Origin: Haloprofundus marisrubri
GTDB lineage: Archaea; Halobacteriota; Halobacteria; Halobacteriales; Haloferacaceae
Reading direction: 5' to 3'
NCBI RefSeq assembly: GCF_001469955.1
Contig: NZ_LOPU01000031.1
Span: 1-64,000, forward strand
Length of the DNA stretch: 64,000 bases
The translations under genes were made by a program, and so were the position numbers. How positions within the stretch are numbered: the first letter of the stretch is position 1; every line of letters begins with the position of its first letter. Below, one piece after another: positions 8,607 to 17,624 of the stretch. Under the pieces are notes generated by a model. The model saw nothing but the letters and a program-made list of their open reading frames with translations. It was not told where the DNA came from and ran no database searches.

Positions 8607-9668
8607 ATGATAGCGGGTCGAGTATCGACGGTCCTCCAGGTGGTTCTCCAACAGACGACCACGACGACCACCCCCGAGAGCACCGACAACACCGCCCAGG
8701 GGTTCGGCGAGTTCCTTGCGAGTCTCGCTCCCGAGTGGGTACAACAGCTTCCCGGCTGGCGGTTCGTCCTCGCCGTCCTCATCCTGTTGGCGGGCGTCTA
8801 CCTCTCGAAACTCGTCGTCCGACTGCTCGGCCGTCCCGTCGCCAAGCGGTTCGCCCGGCAGAGCGTCGCTCAGATGGTGTTGTCGGGTGTCCGAATCGTC
8901 GTCATCCTCATGTCGGCGTTCGTCTCGCTCGGAGCGTACGGAGCTACGCTCCCCGACATCGTCGTCTTCGGGACGGTGTTCTCGGCGGTGGTCGGTATCG
9001 TGCTCGCGCCCATCATCGGCAGCGTCATCAACGGGCTGTTCATCCTCGCCGATCAGCCGTACGAAATCGGCGACATGATAGAACTCGACACCGGAGAGCG
9101 CGGGTTCGTCGAAGAGATTACGATTCGCTACACCAAGATGTTCACACTCGACAATACGTTCTTGGTGCTGCCGAACTCCTCGGTCCGCGAACGCGACGTG
9201 GTGAACTACTCCGCCGAAGACAAGCGGACGCGACTCACCCTCAACATACTCGTCACCTACGAGTCCGACATCGAAACCGCGCGACGACTCATCGAACGCG
9301 CCGCACAGAACTGTGAGGACGTCATCGAAGGCGGTCCCGCCATCCGTATCGGCAGCGCCCGCTACCCGGCGAAGCCGACCTGTTATCTCGACAGCTACGG
9401 CGACCACGGCATCGTGCTCACGCTGCGATACTGGGCGAAACAGCCCTACAAGATGCTCACCGTCCGCTCGAAGGTCCAAACGCGAATCAAGACCCTGTTC
9501 GAGGAGTCCGACGCGACGCTGAAGTTCGCGTACCCACACCAGCATCTCGTCTTCGACGAGACCAGCGGCACCGCGAACGTCAACGTCGACAGTGGACGGT
9601 GGCGGTCGTTGCCCGGCGACGGCGAACGCCTCTCGAACCCCGATGACCCCTCCGGGCCGAACACCTGA
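8607..9668 (+). CDS. Small-conductance mechanosensitive channel (MscS family)
   Basis: Membrane channel that opens under tension to protect against hypo-osmotic shock, 353 aa from ATG 8607. There are three hydrophobic segments (about residues 50-150), of which the third (FGTVFSAVVGIVLAPIIGSVINGLF) lines the pore. The beta domain starts at DQPYEIGDMIELD and has the conserved LPNS (about residue 190). A soluble C-terminal alpha/beta domain and a short acidic tail follow. GTG 8529 would add 26 residues with no membrane signal, so ATG 8607 is preferred. For a halophile, osmotic release is an obvious role. Confidence 0.93.
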   Translation: MIAGRVSTVLQVVLQQTTTTTTPESTDNTAQGFGEFLASLAPEWVQQLPGWRFVLAVLILLAGVYLSKLVVRLLGRPVAKRFARQSVAQMVLSGVRIVVILMSAFVSLGAYGATLPDIVVFGTVFSAVVGIVLAPIIGSVINGLFILADQPYEIGDMIELDTGERGFVEEITIRYTKMFTLDNTFLVLPNSSVRERDVVNYSAEDKRTRLTLNILVTYESDIETARRLIERAAQNCEDVIEGGPAIRIGSARYPAKPTCYLDSYGDHGIVLTLRYWAKQPYKMLTVRSKVQTRIKTLFEESDATLKFAYPHQHLVFDETSGTANVNVDSGRWRSLPGDGERLSNPDDPSGPNT

Positions 9669-9704
9669 GTTCGGCCGGCTACTTAGTGTTCTCCGACCCG
9701 CTCG

Positions 9705-11426
9705 CTACGGATACGGATGAAACGGCGCGTCCAGTCGGGGGTCGAAGCCGAGGTCAGCCGGGACGTTCCGCGCTCGGTCGCCGAAGAACGTCTCGCCCGT
9801 GAAAAGCGGTTGCGCCTCCGGGGCGACGACTCTGACCGCCTCGAATCCCAGTTTCGCCACGTCCGGCGTCGTGACACGAGCGGCGTACGTGTCGACACCG
9901 GCGGTCGACGCGCGTGAGACGACCGTTTCGAGTTCTTCGACTCCCGACAACTCCGCCGTACCAACGTCGTCGGCGCGGACTCGTCCACTCGCGTCGACGA
10001 ACCGTCTCGCCGCTCTCGGGAAGTCGGCATACTCGCCGATAGCGCCGCTCTCACCGGCCGCTCGCTCCGGACCCATCGCCCGGAGTTCGGTCCAGTTCTG
10101 CAGCGCCTCCGCCAGTGCCGAGCGAGCGGCCGCCGCCGCATCCAAGTCTGCACCCGACCCGACGGCGAAGCGTGGCCAACTCTCCGCCTCGTCACCGTCG
10201 CCGCCCTCTCTGTGGACCGCGGCGGCGACGACGGGCACGTCGATATCCTGCGTCACGAGCAGCGGCGTCACCGACAGCGATTCCGCGCGTGCGCGGCCGA
10301 CCAACGTCTCGAACCCGTCGTCGTCGACGACGAGTTCCAGCGGGTCGAACGTCGAGTACCACGCCAGCATCGTCGCGTCGCGTTCGAGTACCTCGTACAG
10401 GCCCGACAGACAGGCTTCGGCCGTCGAGTTGCCGAGTCCCAACCCTGTGGTGATGGCCGGTTTGTGTCGCTCGTTCGGTGGCGGGAACTGGACGAACTCC
10501 GCAGGCAGCGAGACGCGCTCCTCGGAACCGAGGTCGACGCCCTCGACCCATGGAATCGACTCGTCTCTGCTCACCGTCTCCCAGCCGTCGGGACGGACGA
10601 ACCGCCGCGGCGACACCGGATTCGCGCGGTTGGTCTCGGAGGCGGTGACGAACTCACTGTTCCGATAAACGCCCGCACAGTAACGCTCCAGCGCCTCGCC
10701 GAGCGCTTTCATGAACGCGGGATTCCAGTCGGCGTCGACGCCCGCGGCGAACTCGGCGGCCCGCGCGTCAGAGAAGACGGTCGTATCCGCCGTCTGAGCG
10801 AAGTAATATGGAACTGGAAACGACTCGCGTTCGCCAACGCTGCGCACGAGTCCGACTCGGTCGTCGAGTGCGCGCTCGGCACGGGCCAAGGAGTCGTCTA
10901 CGTCGGCGTCGCGGTACGCAAGCGAGAGCGTTCGGTCGCGGGAGTCGGCGCAGTCGCATCCGGGTGCAGGATGGAACTCCCGTTCGGGGCCGGGAACTTC
11001 GACGACTGTCCCGGCGATGTCGTCGCCCGAGAGCAGTGAAACGGCGCGACGACCGGCGACGGCACCCGCGAGGCGGACCGCGGCTCTGTCACCGCGTGGT
11101 CTCTCGGCGGCGTCGTCGTCGAGATTCGAGGCGACGCGGGCGCGGAGGCAGTGAAAACAGCCCGAGTCGGCGTCGAAGAGAGACACGGAGGCGTCGAGCG
11201 AGGCGAGCGGATGACCACCGACGCCGCCGACTTCGACGGCGACCCAGCGCTCGCAGCGGTCGTTCGCCCGTGCGAACGCGTCGCTACCGGCGGGTGCGAC
11301 GACGGCGGCGAAGTCGAACTTCGAGAGGGCGTCCGTGGTCGTCTCCGAAACCTGTGCGTCGATGTCCGCGAACGCTGCGCGGAGCGACTCCGCGGCGGGA
11401 CCTGACCCGACGAGACCGACGTGCAT
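9705..11426 (-). CDS. YcaO cyclodehydratase-like protein with N-terminal docking domain
   Basis: A 573-aa protein with a ThiF-like N-terminal domain (about 1-200) carrying paired cysteines C90/C93 and C157/C159, probably a zinc site, then a YcaO domain. The YcaO ATP-binding helix is visible as GEALERYC (about residues 243-250), with further motifs EVLERDA and AEALQNW. The end is proline-rich (PFHPYP), like the PxPxP terminus of many YcaO enzymes. YcaO proteins use ATP to form thiazoline, oxazoline or thioamide groups on a peptide backbone. No dehydrogenase, TfuA or obvious precursor peptide is adjacent, so the substrate is unknown. It is monocistronic, with a T-rich promoter element about 25 bases upstream. 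Confidence 0.85.
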   Translation of the reverse strand: MHVGLVGSGPAAESLRAAFADIDAQVSETTTDALSKFDFAAVVAPAGSDAFARANDRCERWVAVEVGGVGGHPLASLDASVSLFDADSGCFHCLRARVASNLDDDAAERPRGDRAAVRLAGAVAGRRAVSLLSGDDIAGTVVEVPGPEREFHPAPGCDCADSRDRTLSLAYRDADVDDSLARAERALDDRVGLVRSVGERESFPVPYYFAQTADTTVFSDARAAEFAAGVDADWNPAFMKALGEALERYCAGVYRNSEFVTASETNRANPVSPRRFVRPDGWETVSRDESIPWVEGVDLGSEERVSLPAEFVQFPPPNERHKPAITTGLGLGNSTAEACLSGLYEVLERDATMLAWYSTFDPLELVVDDDGFETLVGRARAESLSVTPLLVTQDIDVPVVAAAVHREGGDGDEAESWPRFAVGSGADLDAAAAARSALAEALQNWTELRAMGPERAAGESGAIGEYADFPRAARRFVDASGRVRADDVGTAELSGVEELETVVSRASTAGVDTYAARVTTPDVAKLGFEAVRVVAPEAQPLFTGETFFGDRARNVPADLGFDPRLDAPFHPYP

Positions 11427-11633
11427 GCGTCGCTAAATGCAACAGCGGAAAGAAAAGGCGTCGTTCGGCGAGACGGATTCGTGAGTGGACGGCGTGGATG
11501 CGGTACGGCCGCTGTCGATGCAAGCCACAGTACCGCGTGCGAGGCCGTGAGGCCGAGTGCGCGGCTTTTTGGTACAGATTTTCGCGGGGTTCGAGCACCG
11601 CAAAGCGGCGTGAGGACCTCGCTAAAAAGTGGT

Positions 11634-12452
11634 TTAGTTGAGCATGCTCATCGCAACGCTGGCGAGTTCGTCGCCGTTCGCGCCGCGGAGTCGGTCGTCG
11701 CCGAGTTTCAGACGGAGACGCGGGCGGCCGACGTCGATGGGGACTTTCTCGGTGTCGATGAGGCCCATGTCTTCGAGTTTCGTCTTCGTGCGCGAGAACG
11801 TCGCTTTCGAGGCGATGCCGACGTCTTCGCCCCACTTCGAGATGTCGTACAGCAGCACGTCGTTCTTCGCGGCGATGAGCAGACTGATAGTCACTTCGTC
11901 GAGGCCGTCGCCGTCACCGCGGGCGGTCTCCAGCGACGCGAGTACGGCGTCGAAGTCAGATTCGGCCTGGTCGCTGATTTCGGTTCCGAGCGTGTCTCGA
12001 ACTCGCGAAATCGGGGGCGTGCGGAGTTTGAAGTCGGGCGACTCCTCCCACAGTGTCTCGTACGTGTCGAGCGCCGCGTCGACGAACTCGGCGTCCTCGG
12101 TGGTCAGTGCGGCGACGCGGTCGTTCGCGGTGACGAGCGCCATCACGGCGTCGCTAGTGACGAGCAGCGCGTTGTCTATCTCCTCGTCGGTGGTGCGCAT
12201 CGACAGGACGCCCGCGTCGATGAGGTCGGCGGCGTTGCTGGCGACGATGAAGTCACCCATCACGTCTTTCAGGATACCTTCGTCGGCGACCATCCGAACG
12301 GTCGGGAGGTCGGTGTCGACGGCGGTGGCGACGGCGATGAGTTCTTCGACCGCCTCCGCGGACGGGTCGACGACGAACAGGTCGTCGTCTGCGTCTTCGA
12401 GTGCGGCACGGAGAATATCCTCTATTTGTTCTTCGAGTAAATTCGAGGCCAT
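11634..12452 (-). CDS. tbsP: TbsP-like transcriptional regulator (DUF5821)
   Basis: A 272-aa protein matching my memory of TbsP, described in Haloferax volcanii as a regulator acting with TrmB on a gluconeogenic gene. The N-terminal half looks like a ligand-binding or oligomerising domain; the C-terminal region (about 195-250: SKWGEDVGIASKATFSRTK) reads as a winged HTH. It ends in MSMLN. A clear TATA element (AATATTAAATAATC on the minus strand, 12480-12497) sits about 30 bases upstream of the ATG. Carriage with a trmB-like gene 4 kb away supports a shared sugar regulon. The name is by recognition, not by search. Confidence 0.72.
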   Translation of the reverse strand: MASNLLEEQIEDILRAALEDADDDLFVVDPSAEAVEELIAVATAVDTDLPTVRMVADEGILKDVMGDFIVASNAADLIDAGVLSMRTTDEEIDNALLVTSDAVMALVTANDRVAALTTEDAEFVDAALDTYETLWEESPDFKLRTPPISRVRDTLGTEISDQAESDFDAVLASLETARGDGDGLDEVTISLLIAAKNDVLLYDISKWGEDVGIASKATFSRTKTKLEDMGLIDTEKVPIDVGRPRLRLKLGDDRLRGANGDELASVAMSMLN

Positions 12453-12611
12453 ATTTCTGTGGTGATAAACGACAGGCGATTATTTAATATTAACGCTACC
12501 TTTCAGTTGGATTCGCTCGGGTCGTCAGAACGGTTTTAGTCGTGTGTAATGTCATAGAATTTACATTTTTCGTAACTGTTAACTATCACCAAGGCACATG
12601 AGATATTTGAT

Positions 12612-12794
12612 ATGTCAGGGGAGCGTTCTGAGCGTCGGTACACTGGTTCGTCCGCTATCGTGTTTCTCGCCCGGCACCCGCGTGCCCTCGTCGCCTGTGT
12701 TGCGCTCGTCGCAGGAGTAGCGACACAGGGAACGGTCGGCGCGGAGTTGGTGTTAGAGCCGTCCGGAGGCCACAGTGCTACCGCCGGCCCGTAG
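12612..12794 (+). CDS. Small membrane peptide, convergent with CHAT protease
   Basis: A 60-aa open frame with a basic N-terminus and one hydrophobic segment (about residues 14-40, IVFLARHPRALVACVALVAG), so it could sit in the membrane. A TATA-like GTTAACTATC lies 25-34 bases before the ATG, the usual leaderless spacing, and supports transcription. Its stop is 10 bases from the stop of the CHAT gene on the other strand. The family is not recognised. The frame could still be chance, so confidence is limited. Confidence 0.45.
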   Translation: MSGERSERRYTGSSAIVFLARHPRALVACVALVAGVATQGTVGAELVLEPSGGHSATAGP

Positions 12795-12804
12795 AGTCGT
12801 TCGG

Positions 12805-14853
12805 TTACTCTCGAAGCACGTTCGCTAACTCGTCTGACCAGTGGATATCGCCGTCGTAGACGATTGGCGTGTTGGCGAAGTCCAGAAAGTCGCACAGTGC
12901 CTCCCGTTGGAGTTCGTACGTGCCTGCCGACCCGTACAGCCGTGAGGTGTCGTTCGACGTGACGTGTGTCTGGAAGTAGCCGCCGTTTATCCAAGGTGAG
13001 CGAACGTCGTAGTTGAGTTCGAACCGGTCGGTATCGAGTTGTGTGAGTTCGACGTCCGAGGAGACGTAGTTTTCCGACTGGGCGAGCACGTGCGTGCCGT
13101 CACCGACGACGGCGTAGTCTTTGCCGGTCATGATACGCCGTCGGGCCATCTGCATCGCCCGCTCGAAACAGAACCCGTGGACCAGAAGGCGGGCGAACAT
13201 CGTGCCGACTTTCGCCGCCTGACTGTCGACGACCCGGTTGAACGTCACCGCGCCGGTGACGCTTCCTTTTTTCACGAGTCCGATTCCCTCGTGGAACGAC
13301 CCGCACGCGTTCAGGAAGAACGTCTGGGCGTTCGACTCGGCGAGCGACGACGCCGACAGGTTCCCGTCCGGACAGCGTAGCCCCGCCCGGTCACAGTGGC
13401 CGATGTAGTGGACGAAGTCGTGCGGCGTCTCGAACACCTCGGCGAGTTCGTCGACGGAGAGGTGTTCTCGGACTTTGATATCGATATCGAGTTCTTCGGC
13501 CCGTTCGCGGTAGATTCGGGCGGCTTCGGCGTACTCGTCGTCCATCCCACGGTCGTTGAGGATAGCGACGACGGAGATGGAGTTGCCCGCTCGGTCAAGG
13601 AAGTCGAAGCGGTTCTCGTACGCCTCCGGGACGCTCTTGAACACGTCTATCGGGACGCTGCCGGCCAGCCAGCCGTGCGTACGACCCGGGCCGAGTTTCG
13701 GGTTCGTGAGGTCGACGGCGACGGCCTCTCTCTCCGACGATTTGACGCCGCGGTAGAAATCGTCGAGCGAGCGTGAGAGCCGTTCGCCGCCGTCGAGCGG
13801 CGTCGACTCCGGCAGGAAGATGTTCGGAACGTTCTGGAGGAGGTACGGGAGCGTCTTCGCGTGCGACATCGTCGGTTCGACGTACATCGACAGATGCCAC
13901 TCGGGTAACTCGTCGGAGATACGCTCGAACGGAACGTCGAGATACGTGTTCAGCCGGTGCGACACCGGTGCGGCGTACAGCGCGTCGGTGTCGAGCGCGA
14001 ACTCCGAGAGGAGGTCTAGTTCCGCGAGGTCGGTGCCGTGTGGACCGGCGTTTCTCACGAGACAGTCCAACAGGAACGTCCGTCGCAACAGCGCCGCCGT
14101 CTCGTACTGGAACGACGGGAGTGAGGGCAGTTCGTGGACTCGGCCGGCGCTCTCGATGCGTGGCGTCGCCCCCGACTCCACGGAGACGTTCGCGCCGAGG
14201 TAGTGCGCCAGCGACGACGCCGGAAACAGATACTCCAAGTCCGGCGGGAGGCGGAGTTCTATCTCCGTCTCCTCGCGGCGTTCGGCGACGACGTCCGGAA
14301 TCGACACGGACTCACCGAACTCCAGACGGGGCGGGTGGTCCCGCATCGTCGGATACGACCGGTCGGCGGTGGTCGTCCGGTGTCCGGACGGGAACTGCGA
14401 GAGCGCGGTTGCGACGCCCTCTATCGTCCGCGGGACGACGACGGTCTCTGCGGGTTTCTGAGTTCGACTGCGGAAGCCGAGCGTCACCGTCGTCGGTTCC
14501 GGAAACGAGAGCACCGACGCCTCGTAGTTCGGTTTCTCCAGACGGGCGGGACCGGAGAACGCGACGTACACCAACATGTTCGCGTCGACGCGAACGACGT
14601 ACTCGTCGGCTGGAAGCTCTATCGGGCCGACTTCGCTGGCGAGTTCGAAGCTGTGGCCTTCGTCGGTTTCGGCTACCAGAAACACCGGTGGGAACTGCAA
14701 CCGTGTCGTCCGCCCCGAGATACGCAGGTCGTGGTCGCGGGGCATCGTCGGCCCGTCGGCCGACTCCGTCCAGCCCTCAGTGACGACGTCGATACTGGTC
14801 TTCGAGGAGTCAACGGCTTTGATTCCTTGTTCGGTCGACTCCACCGAAATCAT
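12805..14853 (-). CDS. CHAT domain-containing caspase-like protease
   Basis: A 682-aa protein from ATG 14853. The C-terminal half is a CHAT (caspase HetF-associated with TPRs) domain with the catalytic pair visible: His in VHYIGHCD and Cys in FFLNACGS, followed by VTGAVTFNRV. The N-terminal half (about 1-370) is beta-rich and unrecognised, perhaps a sensor. An extension of about 120 aa follows the protease domain. CHAT proteases in bacteria act downstream of sensors in defence or cell death (for example TPR-CHAT with gRAMP, or gasdermin activation). A TATA element (14881-14889) sits 30 bases upstream of ATG 14853, so the longer frame from 15015 is unlikely. Confidence 0.85.
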   Translation of the reverse strand: MISVESTEQGIKAVDSSKTSIDVVTEGWTESADGPTMPRDHDLRISGRTTRLQFPPVFLVAETDEGHSFELASEVGPIELPADEYVVRVDANMLVYVAFSGPARLEKPNYEASVLSFPEPTTVTLGFRSRTQKPAETVVVPRTIEGVATALSQFPSGHRTTTADRSYPTMRDHPPRLEFGESVSIPDVVAERREETEIELRLPPDLEYLFPASSLAHYLGANVSVESGATPRIESAGRVHELPSLPSFQYETAALLRRTFLLDCLVRNAGPHGTDLAELDLLSEFALDTDALYAAPVSHRLNTYLDVPFERISDELPEWHLSMYVEPTMSHAKTLPYLLQNVPNIFLPESTPLDGGERLSRSLDDFYRGVKSSEREAVAVDLTNPKLGPGRTHGWLAGSVPIDVFKSVPEAYENRFDFLDRAGNSISVVAILNDRGMDDEYAEAARIYRERAEELDIDIKVREHLSVDELAEVFETPHDFVHYIGHCDRAGLRCPDGNLSASSLAESNAQTFFLNACGSFHEGIGLVKKGSVTGAVTFNRVVDSQAAKVGTMFARLLVHGFCFERAMQMARRRIMTGKDYAVVGDGTHVLAQSENYVSSDVELTQLDTDRFELNYDVRSPWINGGYFQTHVTSNDTSRLYGSAGTYELQREALCDFLDFANTPIVYDGDIHWSDELANVLRE

Positions 14854-14880
14854 GTAGGATACGAAGATTGATGCCCGGCG

Positions 14881-14889
14881 ACGTATATC
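14881..14889 (-). promoter_or_regulatory. TATA box of the CHAT gene
   Basis: Minus strand reads AGATATACG, centred about 31 bases upstream of ATG 14853. It fixes the CHAT start at 14853 rather than 15015, because the longer frame would place the promoter inside the gene. Confidence 0.6.
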
Positions 14890-15045
14890 TCTGTCGGAGC
14901 GACCCGAAACCGTCTCTACGGGGTTCTCGGGAGCGATACCGACCGCTCGGTACCGTTCCCAATCGGGGTCTCGGCGACGGCGTCTGCGACGTGGGAGGTG
15001 GGTCGAACTCCGCACCGGAGCGCGGAAAGATGTGGTGAGAGGGAC

Positions 15046-15054
15046 ACACTTAAT
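15046..15054 (+). promoter_or_regulatory. TATA box of glyA
   Basis: CACTTAATG lies 25-33 bases before ATG 15079, consistent with a leaderless transcript. This promoter is divergent from the CHAT promoter, with about 160 bases between the two TATA elements. Confidence 0.55.
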
Positions 15055-15078
15055 GTGATTTCAGCCGCCACGACAGAC

Positions 15079-16326
15079 ATGGACTACGACCACGTACGCG
15101 AGGTTGACCCGGCCGTCGCAGACGCGCTCTCGGGCGAAGTGACCCGACAGCAGGAGACGCTGGCGATGATTGCGAGCGAAAACCACGTCAGTCGTGCCGT
15201 GTTGGAAGCGCAGGGCAGCGCCCTCACCAACAAGTACGCCGAAGGCTACCCCGGCTCTCGGTACTACGCTGGCTGTGAGTACGCCGACGAGGTCGAACGC
15301 CTCGCCATCGACCGCGCGAAGGACCTCTGGGGTGCAGAGCACGTCAACGTCCAACCGCACTCGGGGACGCAGGCGAACATGGGCGTCTACCTCGCCATGC
15401 TCGACCCCGGCGACAAGATTCTCTCCTTGGAACTCAACCACGGCGGCCACCTGAGCCACGGCCACCCCGCCAACTTCACGGGCAAGCTCTACGAGGTCGA
15501 ACAGTACCACGTCGACGCCGAGACGGGTTACATCGACTACGACTCGCTCGAAGAACAGGCCCGCGAGTTCGAACCGGACATCATCGTCTCCGGCTACTCC
15601 GCGTACCCGCGTGCGGTGGAGTGGGAGCGCATCCAAGATGTCGCCGACGACGTGGGCGCGTACCACCTCGCCGACATCGCCCACATCACAGGATTGGTCG
15701 CGGCGGGCGTCCATCCGTCACCAGTGGGCGTCGCCGACTTCGTCACCGGGTCGACGCACAAGACGATTCGAGCGGGGCGCGGCGGCATCATCATGACCGA
15801 CGAGGAGCACGCGAAAGCCATCGACTCGGCCGTTTTCCCCGGTGCGCAGGGTGGGCCGCTCATGCACAACATCGCGGGCAAAGCCGTCGGCTTCCACGAG
15901 GCGATGCAACCGGAGTTCGAGGAGTACGCCGAACGCGTCGTCGACAACGCGAAAACACTCGCAGAGACGTTCGAGGAGAACGGCCTCGGCGTCGTCTCCG
16001 GCGGCACCGACACCCACCTCGTGCTCGTCGACCTCCGAGAGTCGCATCCGGACCTCACCGGCGGCGAGGCAGAGGAGGCGCTCGAATCGGTCGGCGTCGT
16101 CCTCAACGCCAACACGGTCCCCGGCGAGACCCGCTCCGCGTTCAATCCCAGCGGCATCCGTGCGGGCACGCCCGCACTCACGACTCGCGGGTTCGACGAG
16201 GAAGCGACCGCCGAAGTCGGCGACCTCATCTCCCGCGTCGTCGACGACCACGACGACGACGCGGTGCTCGAAGACGTGAGCGCGAGCGTGCAGGACCTCT
16301 GCGAGACGTTCCCGCTGTACGAGTAG
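15079..16326 (+). CDS. glyA: Serine hydroxymethyltransferase
   Basis: Interconverts serine and glycine with transfer of a one-carbon unit to a folate carrier; PLP enzyme, cytoplasmic. At 415 aa it is normal for the family. The PLP lysine is K228 in TGSTHKTIRAGRGG, with the upstream signature HSGTQAN (94-100) and LADIAHITGLV near 198. ATG 15079 is chosen because a TATA box precedes it at leaderless spacing and the start aligns with family starts (MDYDHVREVDP). folD, the next one-carbon enzyme, is 2 kb downstream on the same strand but with its own promoter. Confidence 0.97.
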   Translation: MDYDHVREVDPAVADALSGEVTRQQETLAMIASENHVSRAVLEAQGSALTNKYAEGYPGSRYYAGCEYADEVERLAIDRAKDLWGAEHVNVQPHSGTQANMGVYLAMLDPGDKILSLELNHGGHLSHGHPANFTGKLYEVEQYHVDAETGYIDYDSLEEQAREFEPDIIVSGYSAYPRAVEWERIQDVADDVGAYHLADIAHITGLVAAGVHPSPVGVADFVTGSTHKTIRAGRGGIIMTDEEHAKAIDSAVFPGAQGGPLMHNIAGKAVGFHEAMQPEFEEYAERVVDNAKTLAETFEENGLGVVSGGTDTHLVLVDLRESHPDLTGGEAEEALESVGVVLNANTVPGETRSAFNPSGIRAGTPALTTRGFDEEATAEVGDLISRVVDDHDDDAVLEDVSASVQDLCETFPLYE

Positions 16327-16419
16327 GTGCGAGCAAGCACGGGAACGGCGTCCTCGGGCCCACCCCCGAAAAGACGTACTTCCCCCCGATTTTATCGACC
16401 TGTGGAGCCTCTATCGAGT

Positions 16420-17031
16420 ATGTTCGACAGCGACAGCTACGGCGACGCCCCGTCTCGCCGACGATTTCTTCTCACCCTCGGGTCCGCAGGCATGCTCACA
16501 CTCGCTGGCTGTAGCGACGCGCAACCGGCCGCGGAGGCGAACACCTCGTCGAACGGGACGGGCGACGCAGATGAGACGAGCGAAACCAGCGGAACCGACG
16601 ACGCGACCGAAACGAGCGAGGCGGCGTCGGCGACGAACGAGGAGACGGCCGGCGAAGACTCGCTCGACCTACGCGAAGCGAACGTCGTCAGCGTGGCCGT
16701 CGAGAACACGGGCGACGGCTATCGGTTCGACGTGACGCTGTACCACGACGACGACGGCGAAGACGGCTACGCGAACTGGTGGCAAATCGAGAACCGAGAC
16801 GGCGAGCAACTCGGGAGACGCGAGTTACTCCACGCGCACGGAACGCAGGAGTTCACCCGCTCGGAGACGATAACGCTGCCCGAGGAGACGACGTGCGTCG
16901 TCGTTCGCGGCCACGACCAGACACACGGCTACGGCGGGCAGGCGATGCTCGTGAACGTCGAGACAGGTGCGACGAAGGCGGTAACGCAGGGTTCGGAAAG
17001 GCAGTCGCTCGCCAGTGAGAGCTGTCCGTAG
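16420..17031 (+). CDS. Tat-exported lipoprotein, hypothetical
   Basis: A 203-aa secreted protein. The N-terminus has a twin-arginine motif (SRRRFLLTLG, about 12-21) and a lipobox (LTLAGC, Cys at about 31). A Thr/Glu/Asp/Ser-rich spacer runs to about residue 90. The remaining 110 residues form an all-beta-looking domain (VVSVAVENTGDGYRFDVTLYHDDDGEDGY) that could be an Ig-like fold, but I do not recognise it. TATA-like GATTTTATCG about 28 bases upstream of ATG 16420 supports this start over the longer frame. Function unknown. Confidence 0.85.
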   Translation: MFDSDSYGDAPSRRRFLLTLGSAGMLTLAGCSDAQPAAEANTSSNGTGDADETSETSGTDDATETSEAASATNEETAGEDSLDLREANVVSVAVENTGDGYRFDVTLYHDDDGEDGYANWWQIENRDGEQLGRRELLHAHGTQEFTRSETITLPEETTCVVVRGHDQTHGYGGQAMLVNVETGATKAVTQGSERQSLASESCP

Positions 17032-17076
17032 TTGGCGGCCGGGACCCAAAGCAGCGGTCGCGACGGCGCTACGTGT

Positions 17077-17505
17077 TCACTCCTCGCCGACGCGGACGGT
17101 GAACACCGGCACCGGCGAACTGCGGACGATTTTCTCGGTCGTACTGCCGAGGAGGTACCGCCCGAGGCCGCTGCGGCCGTGCGTCGCCATCACGACCAGG
17201 TCGATGGCGTTGTCCTCGACGTAGGCGAGAATCTCGTCGTCGGGATGGCCTTGGACGACGACTTCCTCGATGTCGACGCCGTGGGCGACGTCGCTGTCGA
17301 CGACTTTCGACACAGCTTCCTGTCCCTCGGATTCGAGTGCGTCGACGACCTCGGTGCCGACGGTGGTGAGACTGTCGCGTTGGGTGTCGGCGACGTAGAG
17401 GACGTGAACCGTCGCGTCGTACTGTCGTGCGAGGTCGAACGCGTGCGCTGCGGCCTGTCGGGAACCGTCGCTCCCGTCGGTCGGGAGCAGAATCGTGTCG
17501 TACAT
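17077..17505 (-). CDS. Universal stress protein (UspA family)
   Basis: A 142-aa single-domain UspA protein. The start MYDTILLPTDGSDGS has the first beta strand and the ATP-binding Asp. The C-terminal nucleotide loop is intact: MATHGRSGLGRYLLGSTTEKIVRSSPVPV (about 108-135) carries the G-2x-G-9x-G(S/T) motif. It probably binds ATP and responds to stress; targets are unknown. A TATA-like GAGTTTTATTTCG lies about 30 bases upstream on the minus strand. Confidence 0.94.
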   Translation of the reverse strand: MYDTILLPTDGSDGSRQAAAHAFDLARQYDATVHVLYVADTQRDSLTTVGTEVVDALESEGQEAVSKVVDSDVAHGVDIEEVVVQGHPDDEILAYVEDNAIDLVVMATHGRSGLGRYLLGSTTEKIVRSSPVPVFTVRVGEE

Positions 17506-17624
17506 CGTCTCCGACTACGGCGACGACCGAAATAAAACTCGGCGCGAATCGGTTCCGTGTCCGACCGGCTATCGGCGTGAAACCCGACTGTCCGTTTATG
17601 AGCCGCCTCGTCCATCTGTAGCCT

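Noticed and set aside
14854..15015. N-terminal extension of the CHAT protein
   Set aside because: It is Arg-rich and lies upstream of a good TATA box at leaderless distance from ATG 14853.
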